Of a stretch of 64,000 nucleotides of DNA, positions 9,888-19,376 are shown in pieces (positions within the stretch are counted from its first letter, which is position 1; the number at the start of each line of letters is the position of its first letter). The stretch lies in assembly GCA_016871595.1 (NCBI GenBank), contig VHCY01000003.1, forward strand, positions 1 through 64,000, given 5' to 3'. The DNA is from Verrucomicrobiota bacterium. GTDB lineage: Bacteria; Verrucomicrobiota; Verrucomicrobiia; Opitutales; Opitutaceae. The notes below the pieces were generated by a model. The model had not been told where the DNA came from. It ran no database searches and saw nothing but the letters and a program-made list of their open reading frames with translations. The translations under genes were made by a program, and so were the position numbers.

Positions 9888-10858
9888 CGCCGGCCCACGT
9901 AGGCCGTGAGCTCGGCCGGGGTGACCGTGGCGGTGCCCAGCTTGCCCACCACCACGCCAGCGGCGGCGTTGGCGAAATGGGCCGCCTTTTCGAGGGAGGA
10001 TCCGGCCGCCAGCGCGAGCACGAGCCCGGCCAGCGCCGTGTCGCCCGCGCCGGAGACGTCGAATACCTCGCGCGCCGCGGTCGGGATCACCTTGCGGACC
10101 TTGCCGCCGGTGCTGAGCAGCATCCCCTCCTCGCCGAGTGTCACGACCAGGTGCCGCGTCGCGTGGCGCTCGTGCAGGCGGGCGCAGACCTCGGCCGCGG
10201 GAAACGGGGCGTGCGGGGAAGGCGCGAGGCCCGCCAGCTGCAGCGCCTCCCGCTTGTTCGGGGTGATGAGGTCTAGGCCGTCGAAGGCGAGGCCGCGCCG
10301 CGGCTTCGGGTCGAGGGCGATCAGCTTGCCCTTGGCCCGGGCGAGGCGCGTGAGTTCGCGGAGCACGGTGTTGTTCAGGATGCCCTTGGCGTAGTCGGAG
10401 AGGATCACGGCATCGCAGGCGGCCAGCGCGGGGCCGATCAGCGCGGTCAGCGGTCCGAGGGGAACCTCGTAAGCTGCGGGAGCGGCCTCCCGATCGAGCC
10501 GGCAGAGCTGCTGCTGGCGCACGAGCACGCGCGTCTTCACAATCGTGGGTGCCTCCCCGGGGGTGGACACGGACTCGATGCCTCGTTCCCGGAGCAGATC
10601 CTCGAGGCGGCGGCCGCTCTCGTCCGCCCCGAAATGGCCGACCACCGTGCACCGGGCGCCCAGCGAGGCCAGGTTCAGGGCGACGTTCGCGGCGCCGCCC
10701 GCGGTCCACGAGTCGCGCGCGATGTCGATCACGGGCACGGGCGCCTCGGGGGAAATCCGGGTGGCGTCGCCCCAGATGTAGTGGTCGAGCATCACGTCAC
10801 CCACCACGAGGATGCGCAGGCGCCGGAGGCGTCGCAGGAGTTGGGGCAGGTCGCGCAT
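9884..10858 (-). CDS. rfaE1: D-glycero-beta-D-manno-heptose-7-phosphate kinase (PfkB family)
   Basis: ILVVGDVMLDHYIWGDATRISPEAPVPV; DVSGAGDTALAGLVLALAAG; overlaps gmhB by ATGA. Confidence 0.88.
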   Translation of the reverse strand: MRDLPQLLRRLRRLRILVVGDVMLDHYIWGDATRISPEAPVPVIDIARDSWTAGGAANVALNLASLGARCTVVGHFGADESGRRLEDLLRERGIESVSTPGEAPTIVKTRVLVRQQQLCRLDREAAPAAYEVPLGPLTALIGPALAACDAVILSDYAKGILNNTVLRELTRLARAKGKLIALDPKPRRGLAFDGLDLITPNKREALQLAGLAPSPHAPFPAAEVCARLHERHATRHLVVTLGEEGMLLSTGGKVRKVIPTAAREVFDVSGAGDTALAGLVLALAAGSSLEKAAHFANAAAGVVVGKLGTATVTPAELTAYVGRR

Positions 10859-10862
10859 CGGG

Positions 10863-12005
10863 TTAGAATCGCCAGTCGTAGGGGTAGCGGGAGAGCAGGC
10901 GCGGGGCGCCCGGCGTGACGAGCGCGACGTCCTCGATGCGGCAGGCGCCAAGGCCGGGATAATAAAGGCCGGGCTCAACGGTCACGACCGAGCCCTCGGG
11001 CACGGTGTAATCGACGCTGCCGCTCAGGCGGGGCAACTCGTGCACGGCGAGGCCGAGACCGTGGCCGGTGCCGTGGAAGAAGCCCACGGAGCCCGACTTC
11101 AGGTGGCGGGTGGCGAAGCCCGCGCGGGCGAACACGTTCACGCATTCCTGGTGCACGTCCCGCCCGTTGACGCCCGCGTGGAGCCGGCGCAGGGCGGCCC
11201 GCTGCGCCTCCCGCACGGCGTGGACCAGCGCCTGCTGGCGCTCATTGGCCCGGCCGCGCAGGAAGGTCCGCGTCATATCCCCGTGGTAGCCGTGGCGGGT
11301 CACGCGCGGGAAGATGTCCACGATGATCAGCTCGTCCGGGCGCAGGGGCCCGTGCCCGCGCTCGTGCGGATCGCAGGCCTGGTCGCCGCCCGCGACGATG
11401 GTGTGGGCGGAGACGGCCCCGGCCTCCAGCACGGCGACCTCGATGGCCAGCTTGACGGACTCGCTGGTGACCACGCGGCCCCGGTGGAACAGGCGGCGGC
11501 CGCGGACCTTGCTGGCGCGCAAAATGCCCTCCGCCGCCGCGAGGCCGATGGCGCTGCAGCGGTTGCCCTCGCGGATCGCGGCGATCTCGGCGGGCGTCTT
11601 GATTTCCCGCTCCGGGAACAGGGCGCCCCGCGCGACCTCAAGCTCGAGCCCGAGCGCCGTCAGCTGCGTGTACAGGCCCGTCGGAAAGGTGTCCGGGATG
11701 CGGAAGCGGCGCTGACCGAGGTCACGCGCCGCGAGCAGGATGACCTCCGCGGCGCCGGGCCGGCGTTCGGGCCATTCTCGCCGCGCCCGTTCCAGGAAGG
11801 CGTCGAGCGGCTGGACGACGTCGAAGCGGGACGTCCGGCGCACGCGGCCGAACTCGAGGGCACTTACGATGGTGTGGCGGCGGCCGCCGTGGCCGAAGCA
11901 GATGAATGGGTCGCTCATCTCGACCCCGCCGTAGTAGAGGGCGTCCGGGCAGCTATGGGTGTCCGCGTAAAGGAGCGGCGGGATTTCGGCGGTGGTTCCG
12001 GGCAC
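10863..12005 (-). CDS. M24 family Xaa-Pro aminopeptidase-like metallopeptidase
   Basis: DIFPRVTRHGYHGDMTRTF, GTGHGLGLAVHELPRL, VTVEPGLYYPGLGACRIEDVALVT; probable GTG start at 12005. Confidence 0.88.
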   Translation of the reverse strand: MPGTTAEIPPLLYADTHSCPDALYYGGVEMSDPFICFGHGGRRHTIVSALEFGRVRRTSRFDVVQPLDAFLERARREWPERRPGAAEVILLAARDLGQRRFRIPDTFPTGLYTQLTALGLELEVARGALFPEREIKTPAEIAAIREGNRCSAIGLAAAEGILRASKVRGRRLFHRGRVVTSESVKLAIEVAVLEAGAVSAHTIVAGGDQACDPHERGHGPLRPDELIIVDIFPRVTRHGYHGDMTRTFLRGRANERQQALVHAVREAQRAALRRLHAGVNGRDVHQECVNVFARAGFATRHLKSGSVGFFHGTGHGLGLAVHELPRLSGSVDYTVPEGSVVTVEPGLYYPGLGACRIEDVALVTPGAPRLLSRYPYDWRF

Positions 12006-12054
12006 GTCGGGGCGGGGATTGAGTTGCGGCGCCGTGGGGATTAGCCCTCCGCGC

Positions 12055-12579
12055 GTGAAAAATGCAAATCCGGTTTTGGCGCTCGCGCTGCTGGCGGTCT
12101 GGGCCGCGCTCGTGGGCTGCGGGCGGGGCAACTCCGGGGAGACCGCGCCGCCGGTCCCCAAGGGCGCCGCCGAGTTCTTCCCCATCGGCGTGGGCGGGCG
12201 CACGGCGCGCCTCCAGCTGGCGGTGCGGCTGCCGGAGATGCAGCGGGGCCTGATGGAGCGCCGCGACCTCGGGCCGGACGACGGGATGATCTTCGTCTAC
12301 GAGCGGCCCCAGCGCCTCAGCTTCTGGATGCGCAACACCCCCACGCCGCTCGACATCGGGTTCTTCCGCGCGGACGGCACCCTCGCGGAGATCTACCCGC
12401 TCCACCCCTTCGACGAGACCCCGGTGGCCTCCCGCGCCGAGGACCTGCAGTTCGCGGTCGAGGTGAAGCAGGGCTGGTTCCGCGAGCACGGGGTGCGGCC
12501 CGGCGCCAAGCTGGAGCTGGACGCCCTGCGGGCGGCGCTGCGGGCGCGGGGGTTCGACCCCCGCCGCCACGGGCTCTAA
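12055..12579 (+). CDS. DUF192 domain lipoprotein
   Basis: Lipobox LVGCG; RGLMERRDLGPDDGMIFVYERPQRLSFWMRNTPTPLDIGFF. Confidence 0.85.
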   Translation: MKNANPVLALALLAVWAALVGCGRGNSGETAPPVPKGAAEFFPIGVGGRTARLQLAVRLPEMQRGLMERRDLGPDDGMIFVYERPQRLSFWMRNTPTPLDIGFFRADGTLAEIYPLHPFDETPVASRAEDLQFAVEVKQGWFREHGVRPGAKLELDALRAALRARGFDPRRHGL

Positions 12580-13019
12580 CCCTGCTCCTTCGGGATCTCG
12601 TTGTCGGTGCGGATCACCAGCACGGGGGTCTTCGTCTTCACCCAGACGTCGGTCTCCTTGAGGAACTTGGCGGGCACGTGCTCGATCGCCTCGCCGACGG
12701 TCTTCACCGGCAGCAGGCGGCCCTTCTTGGTCGTGTTGAAGTCGTAGGCGGCCCGGAAGAGGCGGTCCTGCGTCGTCGCCACGCTCTCGTTCTCCGGGAT
12801 CTGCAGCACCCAGCCCACGAAGTCGTGCTTCGGGAGGTGCTCGTCCGGGTCGCTCACCAAAATCACGAACTGCTTCTTCAGGGGGGGCGGCTTCTCCTCC
12901 TCGCCCGGGTCGGGTTGGACGGCGAGGTTCATCTCCTCGACGATGCGGCGGAGGATCGCCGGCGAGATTTCGTTCTTCTTCAGGATCTCGGCGACCTTGT
13001 TGACTTCGATCTTCGGCAT
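12576..13019 (-). CDS. Conserved hypothetical protein
   Basis: Coding-like lysine/glutamate-rich protein MPKIEVNKVAEILKKNEISPAILRRIVEEM; convergent with DUF192 gene, stops overlap as CTAA. Confidence 0.7.
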   Translation of the reverse strand: MPKIEVNKVAEILKKNEISPAILRRIVEEMNLAVQPDPGEEEKPPPLKKQFVILVSDPDEHLPKHDFVGWVLQIPENESVATTQDRLFRAAYDFNTTKKGRLLPVKTVGEAIEHVPAKFLKETDVWVKTKTPVLVIRTDNEIPKEQG

Positions 13020-13155
13020 GGGCGTGACGGCCAGCAAACACCCGCGGCGGGCCCCCGACCAAGCCAAATCTCGCCTCCGCACTGAAGCGCGCCCCGCCGT
13101 ACAGGGCGGCCGGCGCGGGCTTTACAGCGCGGGCGCGCCGCGCCTTGGTGGCGCG

Positions 13156-13680
13156 ATGAGCGTTTCCGAGGAGTATTTCGACGTGGTCGACGCGCGTGAC
13201 GCCGTGATTGGCCGCGCGTCCCGGCGCGAGGTGCACGCCCGCGGGCTCTGGCACCGGGCCGTGCACGTGATGGTCTTCGATGCGGCCGGGCGGGTCCTGC
13301 TGCAGCGGCGGTCCGCGCTCAAGGACGTCGCGCCGCGGCTCTGGGCCTCCTCCTGTTCCGGGCACGTCGACTCCGGCGAGGAGTACGATCCGGCCGCGCT
13401 CCGTGAACTGGGGGAGGAGATCGGCGTGTATCCGCCCGCGGGGGCGGCGCCGGCGCGCTGGTTCCGGGTGGAGGCTTGCGAGGCGACCGGCTGGGAATTC
13501 GTCTGGGTCTACCGGCTCCGCCACGACGGCCCGCTGCGCCTCGAACCGCGGGAGATCGAGGAGGCGGGTTGGCACCTCCCCGGGGCCGTCGACGCGTGGC
13601 TGGCGCGGGCGCCCGGGGATTTCTGCCCCTCCTTCGGTCTGATCTGGCCGCTGGTCTCGGCGCGGTTGGCGGCGGGCTGA
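13156..13680 (+). CDS. NUDIX hydrolase (IPP isomerase-like)
   Basis: EEYFDVVDARDAVIGRASRREVH; SGHVDSGEEYDPAALRELGEEIGV Nudix box. Confidence 0.9.
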   Translation: MSVSEEYFDVVDARDAVIGRASRREVHARGLWHRAVHVMVFDAAGRVLLQRRSALKDVAPRLWASSCSGHVDSGEEYDPAALRELGEEIGVYPPAGAAPARWFRVEACEATGWEFVWVYRLRHDGPLRLEPREIEEAGWHLPGAVDAWLARAPGDFCPSFGLIWPLVSARLAAG

Positions 13681-13688
13681 GCCCCGGG

Positions 13689-16600
13689 TCAACCGCGCGC
13701 CCGGCGCAGTCGCCGCAGGTGGGGCGCGGTCGGGCTCCCCTTGCAGCGCAGCAGTCCCTCCGGGTCGCCGCTGTAGAGGATCTCGCCTCCCGCCGGACCC
13801 CCTCCAGGGCCCAGTTCGACGACGTGGTCCGCCTCGAGGATCACGTCGAGGTGGTGTTCGATGACCACCACGGTGTGCCCTTGGTCGACCAGCGCGTGGA
13901 GGACGCGGATGAGCTTCTCGCAGTCGCTCAGGTGCAGGCCGATCGTGGGCTCCTCGAGCAGGTAAAGGTTCCGCGCGGCCACCCCGCGGGCGCGTTCACG
14001 GCGGCCGGGACTGCCCTGCGCCAGCTCGGTCACCAGTTTGAGGCGCTGCGCCTCGCCGCCCGAGAGGGTGTTGGAGCTCTGGCCGAGGGCGAGGTAACCG
14101 AGCCCGCAATCGACCATCAGCCGGCAGACCTCGCCGAGTTCGGCGTGGAAGGCGAACTCGCGGGCGGCCTCCTCGAAGGTGAGGTTGAGCACGGCGCCGA
14201 TGTCGCGGCCCTGCCAAGTGACGTCCTTGAGCTCCGGGCCGTAGCGCGATCCCTGGCAGGTGTCGCAGGGCAGGAAGGCGTCCGGCAGGAAGGCCATCTC
14301 CAGCCGGATGCGGCCCGCGCCCTCGCAGGCCGGGCAGCGGCCGCCCGTCGTGTTGAACGAGAAGCGCGAGGCGGTGTAGCCGCGGAGCCGCGCCTCCGGC
14401 AACTGGGCGAAGAACGCGCGGATCAGGTCCAGGATTCCCAGGTAGGTGGCGGGGGTGGATCGCGGGGTCTGGCCGATGGGCGCCTGATCAACCTCCACCA
14501 CCCGGCGGAAACCGGCGGCGCCGGTGAGCGAGGCGAAGGGCGGCCGGCCCTTTTCCCCGGGCGCGCCGCCGCCGCGCGTGAAGTCCCGGCCGGAGAGACG
14601 TTCCCGGCGGTCGGCGATGGCGCGGGATGCCGCCGGGTGCAGAAGGTCGCGGATGAGGCTCGACTTGCCCGCCCCGCTCGGCCCGGCGACCACCGTCAGG
14701 CGACCGAGCGGCAGCCGCAGGCGCAAGTCCCGCAGGTTGCGGAAGCGCACCCCGTCGAGGCTCAGCCACGCTCCCCGCGCGTTCGGCGCCGGCAGGGGGC
14801 GGCGGCTGCCCCGGAGCGGGTGGGGGATGCCTGCCGCGAGGTAGCGGCCGGTGAGCGAGCGCGGGTTCGCGCGGACCTCGGCGGGCGTGCCGCAGGCGAG
14901 CAGTTCCCCGCCGTGGATGCCCGCCCCCGGCCCGAGGTCGATGATCCGGTCCGCCCGTTGCATCAACTCGTCGTCGTGCTCGACTACGAGCACCGTGTTG
15001 CCCTTGTCCCGCAGGCCCTCGAGGGTCGCGATAAGGCGCTGGTTGTCGCCGGCGTGCAGGCCGATGCTGGGCTCGTCGAGGACGTAGAGCACGCCGGTAA
15101 GGTTGGAGCCCAGCTGCGCGGCGAGGCGGATCCGCTGCTGCTCGCCGCCGGAAAGGGTCGCGGTCGGGCGGTCGAGGGTGAGGTAGCCGAGGCCCACGCG
15201 TTCGAGGAACCGGAGGCGTTCCGCGATCTCCGGGCGGACCTCCGCGAGCACGGCGCGGCCGCGGGCGTCGAGCTCGAGGGCGCCGAGTAGGCGGAGGAGC
15301 TCCGCGGGGGTGCGCCGCAGCAGCTCGGGGAGTGACAGCGCCGGCTGGCTGCCGCGGAACGGCAGGCGCACGGCCCGGCTGATCCGGTTCAACCGCGCGC
15401 CGCCGCAATCCGGGCATTCCTGACCGTCCGCCGCGAGCGCCCCGGCGTCCTCGAGCCCCAGCTCCCGCAGCAGGCGCGCCGGGTCCTCCTCGCCCTCCTC
15501 CGCCGGCTCCAGCATCCAGGGCAAGATGCGCCCGTGCCCGCGGCACAAGGGACACCAGCCACGTGGCGAGTTGAACGAGAAATGCTTCGGCTCCAGTTCC
15601 GGGAAGGACTCGCCGGTGGCGGCGTCGGTGCGGGTGGTCGAGAACCAGGAGAGCACGCCGTCCCGCGGCGTCAGGAGGAAGCAGGCGCCGCGACCCAGCG
15701 CCAGCGCGGTGTCGAGCGCGGCGGCCGGCGCGGGCGCACCGGCCGCGCGGAGATCGGCGACCACGACCTCGATGTCGTGCTCGCGGTAGCGGTCCAGCCG
15801 CGTGAAGGCCTCCACGGGCAGCAGTTGCCCGTCGGCGCGCATCAGCGGGTAGCCCTGATCCGCGATCCAATCCGCGATCGGCTGGTGGTGGCCCTTCCGC
15901 CCGCGGATCAGCGGGGCGCAGAGGTAAAGGTGCCGGGCCCGGCGGGCCGCGGGGTGCGTCGTCATCACCTTGCGCAGGAGTGCGCGCAGGGCCGTCCGCG
16001 CCAGGGGACGCACGGGGCGGCCGGACTCCGGATGATGCTGCACGCCGGCGCGGGCATAGAGCAGGCGCAGGTGCTGGGCGACCTCCGTGATCGTGGCCAC
16101 GGTCGACTTGCGCGAACCACGGGTCATCCGCTGCTCGATCGCCACCGTGGGCGGGATGCCGGCCAGGCCCCCGATCGCGGGCCGGGGCAACTGCTCGACG
16201 AACTGCCGCGCGTAGGGCGACATCGACTCCATAAACCGGCGCTGGCCTTCCGCGAACAGGATGTCGAAGGCGAGGGTCGACTTGCCGGAACCGGAGACGC
16301 CGGTGACCACGGTTAGCTGCCGGTGGGGCAGCGCGAGCGTGAGATCCTTGAGGTTGTTCTCGCGTGCGCCGGTCAGGGTCAGTTCCGCCGGGCGGACCGC
16401 CGCGCGCGGCGCCGGCTCGGCGAGGAGGTCCTCGCCGGGCGCGGGCGCGGCCTCCGGCGCCAGCGCGGCGCGCAGGAACGGAGCCGTCACGGTGGTGCGG
16501 CGGGCGACCTCCTCCGGCGTGCCCTCCGCGGTGATCCGCCCGCCCGCCGCACCCGCTTCCGGGCCCACCTCGATGATCCAGTCGGCCGCCCGCAGGACAT

Positions 16601-19319
16601 CGGTGTGGTGCTCGACGATGACCACCGAGTTGCCCTGCTCCACCAGGGTCTGGAGGACCTCGAGCAGCCGGGCCACGTCGTGGCGGTGCAGCCCGGTGGT
16701 GGGCTCGTCGAGCAGCAGCAGCGCCGGGGCCTGGGCCTCGCTTCCCCGGAAGGCCGCGAGGTGACGGACCAGCTTCAACCGCTGGGCCTCGCCACCGCTC
16801 AGGGTGTTCAGCGGTTGCCCGAGTGGCAGGTAACCGAGCCCGACGGCCTCGAGGCCGGCCAGCTTCCGGTGGATCGCGGGCTGAGCCGCGAAGACCGCGA
16901 GCGCCTCCGTCACCGTGAGGTCAAGGAGTTCGGCGATCGACCGGCCCTCCCGGCGCACGGCGAGCACCTCCGGCTTGAAGCGGCGGGTCCCGCAGGCCGG
17001 GCAGGGAACGAAGACGTCGGACAGGAACTGCATCTCCACGCGCTCGTGGCCGAGGCCCTGGCACTGGTCGCAGCGGCCCTCGCCCCCGTTGAAGGAAAAC
17101 GCGGAGGCCCCGAGGCCGGCACCCCGCGCGTCGGGCGTCGCCGCGTACAGCTCCCGCACGAGGTCCCAAGCCTCGACGTACAGCACCGGCGTCGACCGGG
17201 GGGTGCGGCTCAACGGGGACTGGTCGACCAGCACGATCTCCCCGATCGGCCGGTCGAGCGTCAGCCGGCGGATGACGGCGGGTTCCTCCGCCGGGAGGCC
17301 GCGCTGGCGGAGCAGTCCCTGGTGGAGCGCGGCGTCGAGCAGCGTGGACTTGCCGGAACCGGAGACCCCGCTCAGGCACACGAGGCGGCCGAGGGGCACG
17401 CGCACGTCGAGGTCCCGCAGATTGTGCCGCGAGATGCCCTCCAGCCGCAGGCACGGGTGGCCGTCCGGCACGGGCCGGCGTGGCGGCACCGTGGCAACGC
17501 CGGCGCGGCCGGACAGGTAGCGGCCCGTGAGGCACTCCGGGTGCGCGAGCATCTCCGGGACGGAGCCCTGGAAGACGATCCGGCCGCCGCGCCGGCCCGG
17601 CTCGGGTCCGACCTCGATGACCTGGTCCGCGGCGCGGATCACGGCCTCGTCGTGCTCGACGACCACGACCGTGTTGCCGGCGTCGACCAGCCGGCGGATC
17701 ACCCCGAGGAGGCGGTGCACATCGCGCGGATGCAGGCCAACGCTGGGCTCATCGAGGACGAACAGGGTGTCGACCAGCGAGGTGCCGAGGCAGGCGGTGA
17801 GGTTGACCCGCGCGACCTCGCCCCCGGACAGGGTGCGCGAGGGGCGGTCGAGAGTGAGGTGGCCCAGCCCGACCTCCTCCAGGTAACGCAGCCGGGTCAG
17901 CATTGCCGCGCGCGCCACCCCGGCGGCCTCCGCGGGGTTGGGTGCCGCGTCGGGCGCCTCCGCCAGCAGGGCCCGCAGCTCCGTGACGGACATCCGGTAA
18001 AGTTCGGGCAGGGGGTGGCCGCGCCAGCGCCAGCAGAGGGCCTCGGGCTGGAGGCGGCCACCGCCGCAATCGGGGCAGGGGAGCGCCGCGCGGTAGCGGG
18101 AGAGGAATACCCGCACGTGCATCTTGTAGGTGTTGCGCTCCAGCCAGCGGAAGAAGCCGTGCAGGCCGTACCACGCGTCGGCCCCGCCCGCGTCGTCGGC
18201 TCCGGGTTCCCCCTCGAGCACCCAGCGACGCTGCGCCTCGGTGAGACGGGAGAAGGGGACGTCGGTCGGCACCCCCTGCCGGCGGGCGCAGCGGAGCAGG
18301 TCGCGCTTCGAGCCCCCGTAGACCTCGCTCTCCCAGCAGCGGATCGCCCCCTGCGCGAGGGACAGCGAGTGGTCGGGGATGGCGAGCGCGGGATCCAGTT
18401 CGAGGATGCGGCCGAAGCCGCGGCACCGCGGGCAGGCGCCCAGCGGCGAATTGAAGGAGAAAAGCGACGGTGTGGCCGGTCGGAACACCCGCCCGGTGGC
18501 GGGGGAGCGCAGCCCGCGGGAATGCCGGCCCGCGGACTCGAGCCGCCCCTGCTCCTCGGTGAACAGCTCCAGCTCACCGCGGCCGAAATGGTACGCCTTC
18601 TCGGCGGCCTCGAGGAACCTCGCGCGCTGGTCATCCGCCAGCGCCAGACGGTCCTGCGCCACCAGCAACTGATCGCCCTCCCCGAACGGGGCGGGATCCG
18701 CCGCGAGCTCGGCCAGACGCCGCGCCTCCCACCCGCCACCGGTCAGCGGCAAGAGGACGCGCACGTAGCCCTGGGCCTGCAGGCCGGCGAGGATCTCGGC
18801 CCAGGTCAGGGCGGCCGGCCGCACCACCCGGAACGCGACGACGACGGCACGAGGGGCGATCCGGGCGCGCGCGTGCGCCCACACCGCGGGCGGATGATCG
18901 TCCTGCACCGGTTCCCCGGTCGCCGGATCAATGCAGCCGGCGACCTGGCTGAACCAGACCTTCGCGTAGTCGGTCAACTCGGTCATCGTCCCCACGGTCG
19001 AGCGGGAGGTGCGGACCGTGTTGGTCTGCTCGATCGCGATCGACGGCCGGATGTTCTCGACCCGGTCCACGCGGGGCGCGGGCAACAGTTCGAGGAACTG
19101 GCGGGTGTACGCGCTGAAGGTCTCGACGTAGCGGCGCTGGCCCTCCGCGTGCAGGGTGTCGAAGACGAGCGAGGATTTGCCCGCGCCGCTCAGCCCGGTG
19201 ACCACGACGAAGCGGCCGAGGGGCAGGTCGAGGTCGAAGCCCTGGAGGTTGTGCTGGCGGACGCCGCGCAGCCGGATGCAGTCCGGGACGGGTCGGGAAG
19301 TGGGCGCGGAGGCGGGCAC
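13689..19319 (-). CDS. uvrA: Double-length (tandem-fused) excinuclease ABC subunit A, four ABC domains
   Basis: 1876 aa; four Walker A (GLSGAGKSS, GVSGSGKST x2, GPSGAGKSS) and four LSGGE signatures; CxxC zinc modules; GTG start. Confidence 0.95.
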   Translation of the reverse strand: MPASAPTSRPVPDCIRLRGVRQHNLQGFDLDLPLGRFVVVTGLSGAGKSSLVFDTLHAEGQRRYVETFSAYTRQFLELLPAPRVDRVENIRPSIAIEQTNTVRTSRSTVGTMTELTDYAKVWFSQVAGCIDPATGEPVQDDHPPAVWAHARARIAPRAVVVAFRVVRPAALTWAEILAGLQAQGYVRVLLPLTGGGWEARRLAELAADPAPFGEGDQLLVAQDRLALADDQRARFLEAAEKAYHFGRGELELFTEEQGRLESAGRHSRGLRSPATGRVFRPATPSLFSFNSPLGACPRCRGFGRILELDPALAIPDHSLSLAQGAIRCWESEVYGGSKRDLLRCARRQGVPTDVPFSRLTEAQRRWVLEGEPGADDAGGADAWYGLHGFFRWLERNTYKMHVRVFLSRYRAALPCPDCGGGRLQPEALCWRWRGHPLPELYRMSVTELRALLAEAPDAAPNPAEAAGVARAAMLTRLRYLEEVGLGHLTLDRPSRTLSGGEVARVNLTACLGTSLVDTLFVLDEPSVGLHPRDVHRLLGVIRRLVDAGNTVVVVEHDEAVIRAADQVIEVGPEPGRRGGRIVFQGSVPEMLAHPECLTGRYLSGRAGVATVPPRRPVPDGHPCLRLEGISRHNLRDLDVRVPLGRLVCLSGVSGSGKSTLLDAALHQGLLRQRGLPAEEPAVIRRLTLDRPIGEIVLVDQSPLSRTPRSTPVLYVEAWDLVRELYAATPDARGAGLGASAFSFNGGEGRCDQCQGLGHERVEMQFLSDVFVPCPACGTRRFKPEVLAVRREGRSIAELLDLTVTEALAVFAAQPAIHRKLAGLEAVGLGYLPLGQPLNTLSGGEAQRLKLVRHLAAFRGSEAQAPALLLLDEPTTGLHRHDVARLLEVLQTLVEQGNSVVIVEHHTDVLRAADWIIEVGPEAGAAGGRITAEGTPEEVARRTTVTAPFLRAALAPEAAPAPGEDLLAEPAPRAAVRPAELTLTGARENNLKDLTLALPHRQLTVVTGVSGSGKSTLAFDILFAEGQRRFMESMSPYARQFVEQLPRPAIGGLAGIPPTVAIEQRMTRGSRKSTVATITEVAQHLRLLYARAGVQHHPESGRPVRPLARTALRALLRKVMTTHPAARRARHLYLCAPLIRGRKGHHQPIADWIADQGYPLMRADGQLLPVEAFTRLDRYREHDIEVVVADLRAAGAPAPAAALDTALALGRGACFLLTPRDGVLSWFSTTRTDAATGESFPELEPKHFSFNSPRGWCPLCRGHGRILPWMLEPAEEGEEDPARLLRELGLEDAGALAADGQECPDCGGARLNRISRAVRLPFRGSQPALSLPELLRRTPAELLRLLGALELDARGRAVLAEVRPEIAERLRFLERVGLGYLTLDRPTATLSGGEQQRIRLAAQLGSNLTGVLYVLDEPSIGLHAGDNQRLIATLEGLRDKGNTVLVVEHDDELMQRADRIIDLGPGAGIHGGELLACGTPAEVRANPRSLTGRYLAAGIPHPLRGSRRPLPAPNARGAWLSLDGVRFRNLRDLRLRLPLGRLTVVAGPSGAGKSSLIRDLLHPAASRAIADRRERLSGRDFTRGGGAPGEKGRPPFASLTGAAGFRRVVEVDQAPIGQTPRSTPATYLGILDLIRAFFAQLPEARLRGYTASRFSFNTTGGRCPACEGAGRIRLEMAFLPDAFLPCDTCQGSRYGPELKDVTWQGRDIGAVLNLTFEEAAREFAFHAELGEVCRLMVDCGLGYLALGQSSNTLSGGEAQRLKLVTELAQGSPGRRERARGVAARNLYLLEEPTIGLHLSDCEKLIRVLHALVDQGHTVVVIEHHLDVILEADHVVELGPGGGPAGGEILYSGDPEGLLRCKGSPTAPHLRRLRRARG

Positions 19320-19376
19320 GCGCGGAGCAAGCGGGCCGCGCCGCCAAAGGCAACCGCGCCGGAAAGTTAGGCGGGC

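Noticed and set aside
12548-12562. GGGGGTTCGACCCCC resembling a tRNA T-arm
   Set aside because: Lies inside the DUF192 coding end; no acceptor, D or anticodon arms around it
16323-19370. 1015-aa plus-strand ORF opposite uvrA
   Set aside because: Antisense shadow of uvrA; no domain signatures
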